A stretch of DNA of 64,000 bases from Altericroceibacterium spongiae (GTDB lineage: Bacteria > Pseudomonadota > Alphaproteobacteria > Sphingomonadales > Sphingomonadaceae): contig NZ_RAPF01000001.1 of the NCBI RefSeq assembly GCF_003610805.1, forward strand, positions 372,001 to 436,000. The letters are read 5' to 3'. A program made the translations under genes and the position numbers. Shown here piece after piece: positions 24,608 to 33,317 of this stretch; position 1 is the stretch's first letter, and every line of letters begins with the position of its first letter. The notes under the pieces are model-generated. The model saw only the letters and a list, made by a program, of their open reading frames with translations, was not told the DNA's origin and searched no databases.

Positions 24608-26167
24608 ATGGCGAACGGCAGTTCGATATCACACGTCCAATTAGGTAGATTGGCCTTCATCCCAATTAAATGGCAAGGTCCACTTTTACGCCTTTTGCTG
24701 GCATGGATAGGGTTGATTGCGCTGTTTTTCCGCGATTGGGCGGTAATGGTGGGTCAATGGTGGAATTCCTCCAGCTATAACCACATTCTCCTTATCCCGC
24801 TGATCTTGATATGGCTGGTATGGTTGCGCTGGCCGGAATTGCGTAAACTGGTGCCATTCGGCTGGTGGCCGGGTCTGTTATTTCTTGCTGCTGCCGCGTT
24901 GATCTGGATGTTAGGCGCCGTGTCAGGGCTCAATCTGCTGATGCAGGTTGGCATTGTTGGCATGCTGATTGCCAGTGTGATGGTTTTTTTGGGGCCGTGT
25001 GTCGCGGCAGGATTGTTTTTTCCTCTTTGTTATATGGCGCTGCTCGTGCCCTTCGGCGAAGAACTGGTGCCAACGCTCCAGCTTGTTACCGCTCGTCTGG
25101 CTATTGCATTGACACATTGGAGTGGAGTGCCAGCCTATGTAGAGGGTGTTTTTATCGATACCCCGGTTGGGCTATTCGAAGTGGCCGAGGCATGTTCAGG
25201 TGTCAAATTCCTGATAGCGATGGCAGCGCTTGGCTTGCTGGTGGCACATGTCTGTTTCCAAAGCTGGTGGCGGCGAGTAACTTTTATGACTGTTGCAGTT
25301 ATCCTGCCAATCATCGCCAACGGTGTTCGCGCTTGGGGGACAATATATGTAGCACAATTCAAGGGTGTCGAATTTGCAGCCGGTTTCGACCATATTTTCT
25401 ATGGCTGGATATTCTTTGGTCTGATTATGGCCTTACTGCTCGGTATAGGATGGCATTTCTTTGACCGGCCAGGAAACGATTCTTTCATCCATGCGGAAGC
25501 CATCACTAAATCACCTTTATTGAGGCGCTTTGCGCTATGGCGCATGGCGGGATGGCGGTTATTCGCAATTTCTATGATTGTGGTTGGGAGTGTTCATCTG
25601 TGGACTGACCACATCATGCAGTTGGAAGCAGATTTGCCTGTGCAGATCAGTTTGCCTTCAGTATCAGGCTGGCACCGGGTAGATTACAAGCCGAGTGTAT
25701 GGTGGGAACCGCGTGCGGCAGGCGCGGATCATCGTTTGCTTGGCAGTTATGCAGATAACAAAGGACATCAGCTGGATGTGTTTGTTGCATTGTATGCCAA
25801 GCAGGAAGATGGCCGCGAGGCAGGCGGCTATGGGGAAGGTGCGCTAACGCCCGGCACGATTTGGCGCTGGCTGGAACCTGGAGCGCCCGTTCAGGGTGCA
25901 AAGGCAGATTGGTTGCAAGCAAATGGACAGACCCGTAGACTTGCCATGACTTGGTATCGGACGGGCGATGTACTGACCGGCAGCAATTCGCGGCTTAAGC
26001 TTGCCAACATTAAGAACCGTCTGCTTGGGCGCGATAAAACGACTATGACGCTAATCCTTTCGGCGGAAGATCGTCCCAATCATTCAGCTGGTGCGGCAAT
26101 AATGGCTTTTCGTGATGCGATTATGCCGCTTGAAGAATGGATGGATGATATTGCCCAGAACCCGTAA
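24608..26167 (+). CDS. xrtA: Exosortase A with fused C-terminal EpsI domain
   Basis: A 519-residue inner-membrane protein. Residues 1-290 are exosortase A, with about eight hydrophobic helices and the catalytic set Cys196 (EVAEACSGVKF), Arg241 (IANGVRAWGTIYVAQ) and His262 (GFDHIFYGWIFF). By family knowledge it cleaves PEP-CTERM tails of exported proteins. Residues ~310-519 are an EpsI domain after one more membrane helix: SGWHRVDYKPSVWWEPR, YADNKGHQLDVFVALYAKQ, RRLAMTWYRTGDVLTG. Separate exosortase and epsI genes are common elsewhere, so the fusion is worth noting. It starts 3 bases after the glycosyltransferase and ends 11 bases before the amidotransferase. Confidence 0.93.
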   Translation: MANGSSISHVQLGRLAFIPIKWQGPLLRLLLAWIGLIALFFRDWAVMVGQWWNSSSYNHILLIPLILIWLVWLRWPELRKLVPFGWWPGLLFLAAAALIWMLGAVSGLNLLMQVGIVGMLIASVMVFLGPCVAAGLFFPLCYMALLVPFGEELVPTLQLVTARLAIALTHWSGVPAYVEGVFIDTPVGLFEVAEACSGVKFLIAMAALGLLVAHVCFQSWWRRVTFMTVAVILPIIANGVRAWGTIYVAQFKGVEFAAGFDHIFYGWIFFGLIMALLLGIGWHFFDRPGNDSFIHAEAITKSPLLRRFALWRMAGWRLFAISMIVVGSVHLWTDHIMQLEADLPVQISLPSVSGWHRVDYKPSVWWEPRAAGADHRLLGSYADNKGHQLDVFVALYAKQEDGREAGGYGEGALTPGTIWRWLEPGAPVQGAKADWLQANGQTRRLAMTWYRTGDVLTGSNSRLKLANIKNRLLGRDKTTMTLILSAEDRPNHSAGAAIMAFRDAIMPLEEWMDDIAQNP

Positions 26168-26178
26168 GAGACATTGAT

Positions 26179-28071
26179 ATGTGCGGCATAGCGGGTATTT
26201 TTCATTGCGGGACTGTTAAGCCCGTTGAGCCTTCTCGGGTTGAGCGTATGTGTGATGCGCTGGCGCATCGAGGGCCGGATGGCTGCGGCGTTTGGATAGG
26301 GCCTGGAGTAGGGCTGGGGCATCGCCGCCTGTCGATTATTGACCTCGCCGGATCGCCACAGCCAATGGCTTCCGCCGATGGACGAGCAGTGATTGTCTTC
26401 AATGGCGAAATATATAATTTTCGCGAGTTACGCAAAGAACTTGCTGTGAGTGGCGCCCAGTTCCGCACAGATGGCGATACGGAAGTCATACTTGCAGCCT
26501 GGCAACGCTGGGGTCCGGAGTGCCTTAGTCATTTGCAAGGCATGTTTGCTTTTGCTCTCTATGATAGCGAGCGGCGAGAACTGTTTCTTGTAAGAGACAG
26601 GCTAGGGGTGAAACCGCTCTATATCGCACATCTTAGCGATGGTAGTTTAGCCTTTGCTTCCGAAATGAAAGGACTGATGGCGCATCCGCTGCTGCGACGC
26701 GATATCGATCCCCTGGCAATAGAAGACTATATGACTTGGGGTTATGTCCCCGATCATCGCGCCTTTCTCAAAGGTGTCGAAAAGTTGCCCGCTGGACATT
26801 TTTGTTTGCTCCGACATGACGCACCGCCGGCCGCGCCGCGTTCTTATTGGGATGTATCTTTCACTGAGCGCAGCCAGCATGGCGAAAAGGAGCTTCGGGA
26901 TGAATTGCTTCATATTATGCGTGAGGCAATACGTTCCCGCATGGTGGCCGATGTACCATTGGGCGCCTTTCTTTCTGGTGGGGTAGACTCTTCCAGTGTC
27001 GTAGCGCTTATGGCTGAAGCCAGCACGGATAAGGTGCAATCCTGCTCGATTGGTTTTGATGTCGGGGCGGTTGATGAAAGCCTCTATGCTCATGAAGTAG
27101 CTGAACTGTTTCACACGGATCATCATAGCCGTGCGATTAGTGCGGATCAGTTTTCCGAAATTGGCTGTCTGGCAAGTATTTTTGATGAACCATTTGCCGA
27201 TGCCTCCGCGCTGCCGACTTTACAGGTTTGTAAATTGGCTCGTGAGACAGTAACAGTTGCACTCTCCGGCGATGGTGCTGATGAGGCAATGGCTGGCTAT
27301 CGGCGGCAGGTCTTCCACCGGCATGAAGAGCGGTTGCGTGGTGTCCTTCCTGCCATATTGCGAAAGCGTGTTCTTGAACCCTTGGGGCGCATTTATCCTA
27401 AGGCAGATTGGGCTCCGCGTCCGTTACGCGCCAAAAGCACTTTGCTTGCTCTCGCAACTGATGGCGCGGAAGCATATGCTGCTGCTCTGTCCACTACCTC
27501 CGTTGAATTACGTAATCGCCTCTATACACATGGTTTCAAAAGAGAGCTTGGAGGGTATCGCGCGGAGGATCCGTTAATCCGGTTAATGCAGCAGGCACCT
27601 GCGCGCACTGGTCTGGACAGAGCTCAATATGCAGATCTTAAGTTCTGGTTACCGGGCGATATTCTCACCAAAACAGATCGCACCAGTATGGCGGTTGGCC
27701 TGGAGGCGCGGGAGCCTTTGCTCGATCATCGACTGATTGAGTTTTCAGCGCGTTTGCCTGATAGGATGCGGGTAAACGGAAGACAGGGCAAATGGCTTAT
27801 GAAGCAGACCATGCGTGCCTATTTGCCAGATAAGATTCTGTTTCGTCCCAAACAGGGATTTGTGACGCCGATAGCTCAATGGATGCGGGGGCCACTAGTG
27901 GATGAAGTCAGGGCAATTAGCAAAAATGCACATATCGCCCAAGCAGGTTGGTTCGAGTCGCGTGAACTCGCCAGTCTTGCCGAGGATCATATTTCAGGTC
28001 GTTCAGATCATTCGCGCTTATTGTGGCAATTGCTCATGCTGGAAAAAAGCCTGACACGGCTGGCCTCTTAA
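26179..28071 (+). CDS. XrtA/PEP-CTERM-system amidotransferase (asparagine synthase-like)
   Basis: A 630-residue class-II glutamine amidotransferase fused to an asparagine-synthase-type ATP pyrophosphatase. The N terminus MCGIAGIFHCG places the nucleophile at Cys2; LAHRGPDGCGVW, GHRRLSIIDLAG and FNGEIYNFRELR complete the glutaminase. The synthase half has AFLSGGVDSSSVVALMAE (PP-loop), ALSGDGADEAMAGYRR, and LPGDILTKTDRTSMAVGLEAREPLLDH split over a few motifs. It probably adds an amide or amino group to a sugar acid or other carboxylate of the exopolysaccharide. It is the last gene of the plus-strand run; a possible terminator lies ~25 bases after the stop. Confidence 0.92.
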   Translation: MCGIAGIFHCGTVKPVEPSRVERMCDALAHRGPDGCGVWIGPGVGLGHRRLSIIDLAGSPQPMASADGRAVIVFNGEIYNFRELRKELAVSGAQFRTDGDTEVILAAWQRWGPECLSHLQGMFAFALYDSERRELFLVRDRLGVKPLYIAHLSDGSLAFASEMKGLMAHPLLRRDIDPLAIEDYMTWGYVPDHRAFLKGVEKLPAGHFCLLRHDAPPAAPRSYWDVSFTERSQHGEKELRDELLHIMREAIRSRMVADVPLGAFLSGGVDSSSVVALMAEASTDKVQSCSIGFDVGAVDESLYAHEVAELFHTDHHSRAISADQFSEIGCLASIFDEPFADASALPTLQVCKLARETVTVALSGDGADEAMAGYRRQVFHRHEERLRGVLPAILRKRVLEPLGRIYPKADWAPRPLRAKSTLLALATDGAEAYAAALSTTSVELRNRLYTHGFKRELGGYRAEDPLIRLMQQAPARTGLDRAQYADLKFWLPGDILTKTDRTSMAVGLEAREPLLDHRLIEFSARLPDRMRVNGRQGKWLMKQTMRAYLPDKILFRPKQGFVTPIAQWMRGPLVDEVRAISKNAHIAQAGWFESRELASLAEDHISGRSDHSRLLWQLLMLEKSLTRLAS

Positions 28072-28096
28072 TCATGGCAAGAAATTGACGAAAACA

Positions 28097-28136
28097 CGGG
28101 GCTTAAGCCTTTAAATTTTCAAATTCGGCCCGTTTT
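28097..28136 (+). terminator. Possible terminator after the exosortase operon
   Basis: CGGG (28097-28100) can pair with CCCG (28129-28132), followed by TTTT. The loop contains the palindrome GGCTTAAGCC. The stem is short and the loop long, so this is weak. Confidence 0.35.
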
Positions 28137-28211
28137 GGCACTATCTTATTCGCTCTACCGCGTATTGGTTGACTGATGCATTCGTCTGCCTCATTTTCAT
28201 TATGGTAAATA

Positions 28212-28237
28212 ATTCGTTGCGAAACTTATCAACGAAT
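28212..28237. promoter_or_regulatory. Interrupted palindrome upstream of the RpfF-like gene
   Basis: ATTCGTTG and CAACGAAT are perfect 8-base inverted arms separated by 10 bases, about 65 bases upstream of the RpfF-like start codon. This geometry suits a dimeric regulator, but no factor is identified. Confidence 0.35.
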
Positions 28238-28302
28238 GGTTTACTTATTGTGCGCCGCAGCAGGCCAATGGGGCGGGCGCTGTTTCGTGAACTGAGGACG
28301 AG

Positions 28303-29268
28303 ATGGATCAATTGGCAGGGCGATTGAACAGGACTGAAGTCCAGGAAACCAATTCTTCCGATAGTTCTTCTATCGGGTTTGGTGACAGAGAAGACTATTT
28401 TGTCGAAGACAGTGAAAAGCATTTGTCTATCGATAAAGAGTTATTCAACCTTAAGGAACTGGAAGTCCTTTACGAATCTCGAACACAGGCTCTTTGGACA
28501 TATATGTGTCCTGAAGGGCGTCCCAGTTTCACTCCTAACATGCTGCATGATTTTGAATATTGGCAGCGTCTTATCTGCGATAGCTTCGGGCCCGGGAAAG
28601 TGCCTTTGCGTTATCTCATTCTTGGCAGCCGCTCACCGGGCGTTTTTTGCTTCGGGGGCGATCTTTATTTGTTTCAGAAGCTGATTAAGCAGCGCAATCG
28701 AGAAGCCTTGGTCCATTATGGTCATCGCTGTGTGCAGATTTTGCATCGGAACATGAAAGCGCTGGACCTGCCGATACTTACAGTAGGCCTTGTAGAGGGC
28801 GCTGCGTTAGGTGGCGGGTTCGAAGCTTTAATGTCGTTCGACCATATCATCGCCGAGCGTACAGCGACTTTTGGTCTGCCGGAGGTTTTATTCGGCCTGT
28901 TTCCCGGTATGGGTGCGCATGCTTTTCTAACACGTAAGCTCGGTGCTGCGGCGGCTGACCGTATGATTACGTCGAACCGAACCTATACAGCAGAGGACCT
29001 TTACGATTTGGGTTTGATTCATCAGATTGCCGAACCGGGAGAAGGGCTGGAAACCTGTCGCGATTTCATAGCGCGATCCGATCGGCGGCATATAGGGTTG
29101 GTCAATGCCCGTCGTGCGGCGCGCCTTGCTTCTCCATTACATGTTTCGGAATTGGAACGGATTACTGAAATTTGGGCTGATACGGCGCTCGAGTTGAGCG
29201 ATCAGGATTTGAAGATTATGAATCGCCTCACCCGTGCGCAAGATCGCGTTGCGGCTAACGCTGCCTGA
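28303..29268 (+). CDS. rpfF: RpfF-like crotonase; probable diffusible signal factor synthase
   Basis: A 321-residue crotonase-fold protein that closely follows the RpfF pattern. GAALGGGFEALMSFDHIIAE holds Glu174 and TFGLPEVLFGLFPGMGAHAF holds Glu194, matching in kind and 20-residue spacing the two catalytic glutamates of Xanthomonas RpfF. The C-terminal ITEIWADTALELSD and MNRLTRAQDR segments also match. RpfF enzymes convert 3-hydroxyacyl-ACP to cis-2-unsaturated fatty acid signals by dehydration and thioester hydrolysis. The ~45-residue N-terminal extension is polar and unlike RpfF. No rpfC/rpfG receptor genes are in the window. It stands alone 231 bases after the exosortase operon. A generic enoyl-CoA hydratase is less likely. 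Confidence 0.8.
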   Translation: MDQLAGRLNRTEVQETNSSDSSSIGFGDREDYFVEDSEKHLSIDKELFNLKELEVLYESRTQALWTYMCPEGRPSFTPNMLHDFEYWQRLICDSFGPGKVPLRYLILGSRSPGVFCFGGDLYLFQKLIKQRNREALVHYGHRCVQILHRNMKALDLPILTVGLVEGAALGGGFEALMSFDHIIAERTATFGLPEVLFGLFPGMGAHAFLTRKLGAAAADRMITSNRTYTAEDLYDLGLIHQIAEPGEGLETCRDFIARSDRRHIGLVNARRAARLASPLHVSELERITEIWADTALELSDQDLKIMNRLTRAQDRVAANAA

Positions 29269-29275
29269 AAAAGAG

Positions 29276-29312
29276 AATAATCCGGATAAGGGCAAGTCTT
29301 TCCCGGATTATT
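29276..29312. terminator. Bidirectional terminator between the RpfF-like gene and pirin
   Basis: AATAATCCGG (29276-29285) pairs perfectly with CCGGATTATT (29303-29312), lying between the two convergent stop codons. The AT-rich outer arm gives A/T runs in both directions. Confidence 0.65.
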
Positions 29313-29317
29313 TCATA

Positions 29318-30019
29318 TTATCTGCTATCCACCATCACCAATTCGGCATGATCCAGTGCCTCGACGGTCAGCATGTTTTCGCCCGTTATGGCCACTCCAT
29401 CGCGCGTTTCCGCTCCGATGTTATTAATCCGGATGCGTCCGCTATTAGGCACAAGATACTGATGGCGTGCCGGGTCTGCACGATAGGTGAGACGCTCTCC
29501 TGCTTTCAGTGTAGCTGCCAACACCTTGGCATCGGCCCGGATCGGGAGTGCATTATCCTTTTCCGGTGAACCGCTGGCCAGACTAACCCAATGACCTGCA
29601 CGATCTTCTTGGGGAAACTGGCGTAGCTCCCAGTAAGGATCCCCTCCCGGTTGATCGGATTCGATCCAGAGCTGAAAATTAGTTTCCGGGTCATCTTGCA
29701 TGTTATATTCTGCATGGACAATGCCATTGCCGGCGCTCATTACTTGTACATTGCCGGCATCAGTATGCCCAATATTGCCCATACTGTCTTTATGGGACAG
29801 GGTGCCGCTTCTCACGAAAGTGATGATTTCCATATTTCTATGCGGATGAGGGGGAAAGCCTGAATGAGGGCCTATCCAATCATCGTTCCAGACGCGCAAA
29901 CGGCCCCAGCCCATTCGATCGGGATCGTAATAGTCGGAAAAGCTGAAATGATAGCGTGTATCGAGCCAACCGCCATGCGTTGCGTGCCTCAGATGGCCAA
30001 AGGGGCGAAGTTCAATCAT
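29318..30019 (-). CDS. Pirin family protein
   Basis: A 233-residue bicupin of the pirin (YhhW/quercetinase-like) family. The N-terminal cupin has the metal-binding set in FPPHPHRNMEIITFV and the GIVHAEYN histidine plus nearby Glu. The second cupin is degenerate (AATLKAGERLTYRADPARHQYLV), as in most bacterial pirins. Members use an iron or similar metal; reported roles include quercetin dioxygenase activity and redox or stress sensing, so the true function here is open. The start at ATG 30019 (MIELRPFGHLRHATHGGW) fits the family; GTG 30031 adds four residues. It converges on the RpfF-like gene across a hairpin. Confidence 0.85.
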   Translation of the reverse strand: MIELRPFGHLRHATHGGWLDTRYHFSFSDYYDPDRMGWGRLRVWNDDWIGPHSGFPPHPHRNMEIITFVRSGTLSHKDSMGNIGHTDAGNVQVMSAGNGIVHAEYNMQDDPETNFQLWIESDQPGGDPYWELRQFPQEDRAGHWVSLASGSPEKDNALPIRADAKVLAATLKAGERLTYRADPARHQYLVPNSGRIRINNIGAETRDGVAITGENMLTVEALDHAELVMVDSR

Positions 30020-30087
30020 CGATTTTCTCACTTCGGCGGGAGGTTAGCGCCGGAATTACCGGCAATTTGGGCGGTTTAATCTAGTTT

Positions 30088-31215
30088 TTAACCATCTTCG
30101 CCATGACCAGCGGCCATGTAATCCTCGCTCTGCATTTCTTTCAGTCGACTCACTGTGCGCTCAAACTCGAAACTACCATCACCTGCCTGATACAGATCTT
30201 CGGGTTTTGAAGCGGCAGTGGCGAAAAGTTTGACGTGATTTTCATAAAGCGCATCAATCAAAGTGACGAAACGGGCAGCTTCATTCCGCATATCCGGGCC
30301 CATTTGCGGAATGCCGACAATAATAACCGTATGATAAGCTTGCGCGATAGCCAGATAATCTGATGCGCCACGAGCTTCGCCGCATAGCCTTTTGAAGCTA
30401 AAAACACCGACACCCTTTAAGCTTTTGGGGACGTGTAATTTCCGATTTCCGCCAAGATCCAGATCTGCAGAAGGAACATTAGCAGCATCTTCCGGAGCAT
30501 AATCGGTGAGCCGAAAGAACGCTTCACGCACCTGAGCTGTCGCTTCATCCCCTAAGGGTGTGTGCCATGTGGCCAGACCTGCAAGACGGTCCAATCGATA
30601 ATCGGTCGGCCCGTTGAGTTCAATTACATCGAGTTCTCGCTGGATCAGGTCAATAAAGGGAAGGAAATGCTCCCGATTAAGACCGTTGAGATAAAGGTCG
30701 GATGGAGCGCGGTTAGATGTGGTAACCACGACAACATTCTCATCGCAGATGAGAGCGCTAAACAGTCGGCTCATGATCATTGCGTCTGCCGAATTGTTTA
30801 CCACCATTTCGTCAAACGCGAGCACACGCAAATTCTGCGCTATAGCTTTAGCGACAGGCGGGATGGGGTCGCCAGTTTCGCTTCTACGGGCAGCGCGTAG
30901 TCGCTGGTGTACTTCCAGCATGAACGCGTGAAAATGAATGCGGCGCTTTTCAGTAATGGAGAGCGTGTCGTGGAAGAGATCCATCATCATGCTTTTACCG
31001 CGCCCAACGCCGCCCCACATGTAAAGCCCTTGAAGGCGAGAGGATTTTTTATTGCCGAACAGCTTACTGAGAAAACCACGATCAGTAATAGCGTTGCTCT
31101 GTTCAAGTTGATCCTGCAAACGAGCTAGTCGAGAGACGGCGGCCTGTTGTTCTGCATCAGGACGCAACTCACCTGCTTCGATCAGCCTGTGATAGCGTTC
31201 CAGTATTCCACTCAT
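30088..31215 (-). CDS. zapE: Cell division protein ZapE (AFG1-like ATPase)
   Basis: A 375-residue P-loop ATPase of the ZapE/AFG1 family, which associates with the Z-ring during late constriction in proteobacteria. Walker A is in YMWGGVGRGKSMMMDLFHD, Walker B in LRVLAFDEMVVNN, the Asn sensor in VVVVTTSNRAPSDLY, and arginine-finger candidates in FSFKRLCGEARGASDY. The N terminus MSGILERYHRLIEAGEL is typical, supporting ATG 31215; a longer start at 31275 would overlap the thioesterase gene. It is the third gene of a minus-strand set, sdhB - thioesterase - zapE. Ends at 30088 with ~70 bases to pirin. Confidence 0.92.
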   Translation of the reverse strand: MSGILERYHRLIEAGELRPDAEQQAAVSRLARLQDQLEQSNAITDRGFLSKLFGNKKSSRLQGLYMWGGVGRGKSMMMDLFHDTLSITEKRRIHFHAFMLEVHQRLRAARRSETGDPIPPVAKAIAQNLRVLAFDEMVVNNSADAMIMSRLFSALICDENVVVVTTSNRAPSDLYLNGLNREHFLPFIDLIQRELDVIELNGPTDYRLDRLAGLATWHTPLGDEATAQVREAFFRLTDYAPEDAANVPSADLDLGGNRKLHVPKSLKGVGVFSFKRLCGEARGASDYLAIAQAYHTVIIVGIPQMGPDMRNEAARFVTLIDALYENHVKLFATAASKPEDLYQAGDGSFEFERTVSRLKEMQSEDYMAAGHGEDG

Positions 31216-31234
31216 CCGAAAGTCTCGCGTTGAT

Positions 31235-31705
31235 TCACTGGCCGGTCTTACGGACAATTCCAGAGAAAGAGGCAATCAGGCCGTGCTCCTGTTCGACCTG
31301 CCCGCGGATAAATACAAGGCGGCCCGTTTCACGAACAATTTCACCGACAGCATCGAGTGGTTGCTCAAGCTGCCCCGGGCCGACGAACTGGTTCGATAGT
31401 TCCAGTGTCACAGCACCGCCGACGGGCTGGTCGGCAAGGACTCTCCAGGTGGTGAAAAGAGAAATGTCGATCAGCGCCATGATCGTGCCGCCGTGAATAG
31501 TTCCCATCGGGTTAAGATGACGTTTGAGCGGGATCATGCGTAATCGGGCATGACGATCATCATCACGCCTGAGCATCATTTCACCCATCACTTCACGATT
31601 GAAGTGATTATCTTCATCTTTACCTAACTGCCATTGCAGCCAGCCAGGCCGATCGGGATGGGGGGCAAGCTGCAGCCCACTGGTATCGCCGGGAACACTG
31701 GACAC
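31235..31705 (-). CDS. PaaI family hotdog-fold thioesterase
   Basis: A 156-residue hotdog-fold protein. The family motif is in LNPMGTIHGGTIMALIDISL, where HGG and the following Asp form the acyl-thioester site. GAVTLELSNQFVGPGQLEQP and the RLVFIRGQVEQEHGLIASFSG strands complete the fold. It is expected to hydrolyse acyl-CoA in the cytoplasm; the acyl chain is unknown. It sits 5 bases downstream of sdhB and ~20 bases upstream of zapE, so the three are probably co-transcribed. The N-terminal ~50 residues precede the hotdog core. Confidence 0.85.
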   Translation of the reverse strand: MSSVPGDTSGLQLAPHPDRPGWLQWQLGKDEDNHFNREVMGEMMLRRDDDRHARLRMIPLKRHLNPMGTIHGGTIMALIDISLFTTWRVLADQPVGGAVTLELSNQFVGPGQLEQPLDAVGEIVRETGRLVFIRGQVEQEHGLIASFSGIVRKTGQ

Positions 31706-31710
31706 GGTCT

Positions 31711-32493
31711 TCAGGCTTGCCGTTCGACCTGCATCTTCTTGATTTCGGCAATTGCCTTGGCAGGAGATAGACCTTTAGGGCAGGCATTTGCGCAGTTCAT
31801 GATCGTGTGGCAACGATAAAGGCGGAAGGGGTCTTCCAGATCGTCAAGCCGTTCACCAGTCATTTCATCGCGGCTATCAGCCAGCCAGCGATAGGCCTGA
31901 AGCAAAATGGCCGGGCCGAGGAACTTGTCGGAATTCCACCAATAGCTCGGGCAGGATGTGGAACAGCAGGCACATAAAATGCACTCATAAAGGCCATCGA
32001 GCTTGTGGCGTTGATCGGGGCTTTGCAGGCGCTCTTTGCCCGAAGGTGTAGTCGAAACCGTTTGCAACCATGGCCGGATCGAGGCGTATTGAGCGTAGAA
32101 GTGTGTAAAGTCGCCCACCAGATCCTTGACCACTTCGAGATGTGGCAGCGGCGTGATCTGAACGTCGCCTTTAAGGTCTTCGATTGCAGTAGTGCAGGCA
32201 AGACCATTCTTGCCGTTGAGATTCATCGCGCAGGATCCACAGATGCCTTCCCGGCAGGAACGGCGAAATGTGAGTGTTGGATCGATTTCATTTTTAATTT
32301 TGATCAGTGCGTCCAGAACCATTGGGCCGCAGGCGTCAAGATCGATCTCAAATGTATCGTAACGCGGATTCTCACCTGATTCCGGATCCCAGCGGTAAAT
32401 CTTGAATTTGCGGACGCGGCTGGCGCCTTCGGCCGTGTGATGATGGCCTTTGCCGGTGATTTTGCTGTTTTTCGGGAGAGAAAAAGTTGCCAT
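31711..32493 (-). CDS. sdhB: Succinate dehydrogenase iron-sulfur subunit
   Basis: A 260-residue SdhB, which carries electrons from the flavoprotein SdhA to ubiquinone in complex II of the inner membrane. The 2Fe-2S cluster ligands are in [18 protein letters not shown] and a later Cys in GLACTTA. The 4Fe-4S and 3Fe-4S ligands are in [16 protein letters not shown] and [18 protein letters not shown]. Length and spacing are normal. Unusually, no sdhA, sdhC or sdhD is next to it: upstream lies 0.9 kb with no convincing gene, so the other subunits must be elsewhere. Confidence 0.95.
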   Translation of the reverse strand: MATFSLPKNSKITGKGHHHTAEGASRVRKFKIYRWDPESGENPRYDTFEIDLDACGPMVLDALIKIKNEIDPTLTFRRSCREGICGSCAMNLNGKNGLACTTAIEDLKGDVQITPLPHLEVVKDLVGDFTHFYAQYASIRPWLQTVSTTPSGKERLQSPDQRHKLDGLYECILCACCSTSCPSYWWNSDKFLGPAILLQAYRWLADSRDEMTGERLDDLEDPFRLYRCHTIMNCANACPKGLSPAKAIAEIKKMQVERQA

Positions 32494-32647
32494 GTTTCGA
32501 TCCTGCGCTTGTATGCGCCCTATCTAGCCAATTTGAATTATGCTGCAAGCGCGAGAATGCCTGCGCATTTGGAGGCCTCTATGACGCCGCGCGGCTGTCC
32601 ATGCAAACGGCAATCTTAATTTGATGGTTGATTTGATCCAAAATTGA

Positions 32648-32679
32648 CCGAATTTTTGCTTTCTGATGCCAAAATTCGG
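32648..32679. repeat. 9-base inverted repeat upstream of sdhB
   Basis: CCGAATTTT (32648-32656) and AAAATTCGG (32671-32679) are perfect inverted arms with a 14-base loop, about 155 bases upstream of sdhB. A second pairing, TTTTGC with GCAAAA, overlaps it. It may be a terminator of a lost upstream gene or a leader structure. Confidence 0.4.
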
Positions 32680-32902
32680 CAAAAGAAGTGCAACGTAAAC
32701 GCCCGTCCATTGGCTCAATTATGCTGATCGTGTCGACTCGGGGAATAAGTTGGCGGGAAAAATCGCCGTAACGTGTATTAGAGAGCGCAGCATATACAGG
32801 GTTAAACTGAACTACGCTCTATCGCGTATTCATTGGTTTTGGTGCTGCCTTAGCGGGCTCAGCAGAAGTGATCATTTTGTTGGCAGCTCTTTAAACAGGT
32901 CG

Positions 32903-33232
32903 TCAGTATGGAAAATCCTGTTTCCTTTGTGGAATTTTGCGGAGAGTGTGTGCATGCATAATTCCGTCATTTCCACCCAGATTGAACGTATTGAAGAGTT
33001 CCGGACCGAACCGACGCTGAAATGTTAGCCACGCTCTCCCAAAGCAGGCAGCAATGTAAGTGATCGAAGGCACGGCTAAATCGGATATATTTTCATCCCC
33101 GATATGAGTTTGATCGCGAATAGCTAGGACCGCGTTATCGGGACATGCTTTTTTGACCAGATCCTTGCCGGATGGTTCAGAACGATCTGTTTCGAGCAGC
33201 TCGGCATCGAAGAAGGGGGCTGACCGGCGCTC
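32903..33232 (-). pseudogene. Possible gene remnant, open frame without a start
   Basis: On the minus strand, 109 sense codons run from a stop at 33233-33235 to a TGA at 32903-32905 with no ATG, GTG or TTG near the beginning. The translation is not low-complexity; it contains SGKDLVKKACPDNAVLAIRD and DLAVPSITYIAACFGRAWL, which look protein-like, but no family is recognised. It may be the 3' part of a lost gene upstream of sdhB, or chance. Confidence 0.2.
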
Positions 33233-33306
33233 TTACTTTCATCTTCAACCGTTCATGGTAAGTTTAATTTAATTGGCAAGCTAATAATAAGACTGACTAT
33301 GTCATC

Positions 33307-33317
33307 ATATGTCATAT
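33307..33317. promoter_or_regulatory. Small palindrome in the marR upstream region
   Basis: ATATGTCATAT is an 11-base palindrome with a central T. The upstream copy ATGTCATC makes a partial direct repeat. It lies ~90 bases before the MarR start in AT-rich DNA, where an autoregulatory operator could sit. Confidence 0.3.

Noticed and set aside
32750-33028. 92-codon plus-strand frame upstream of sdhB
   Set aside because: Trp/Cys/Ser-rich and not protein-like; overlaps the more protein-like start-less frame on the other strand.
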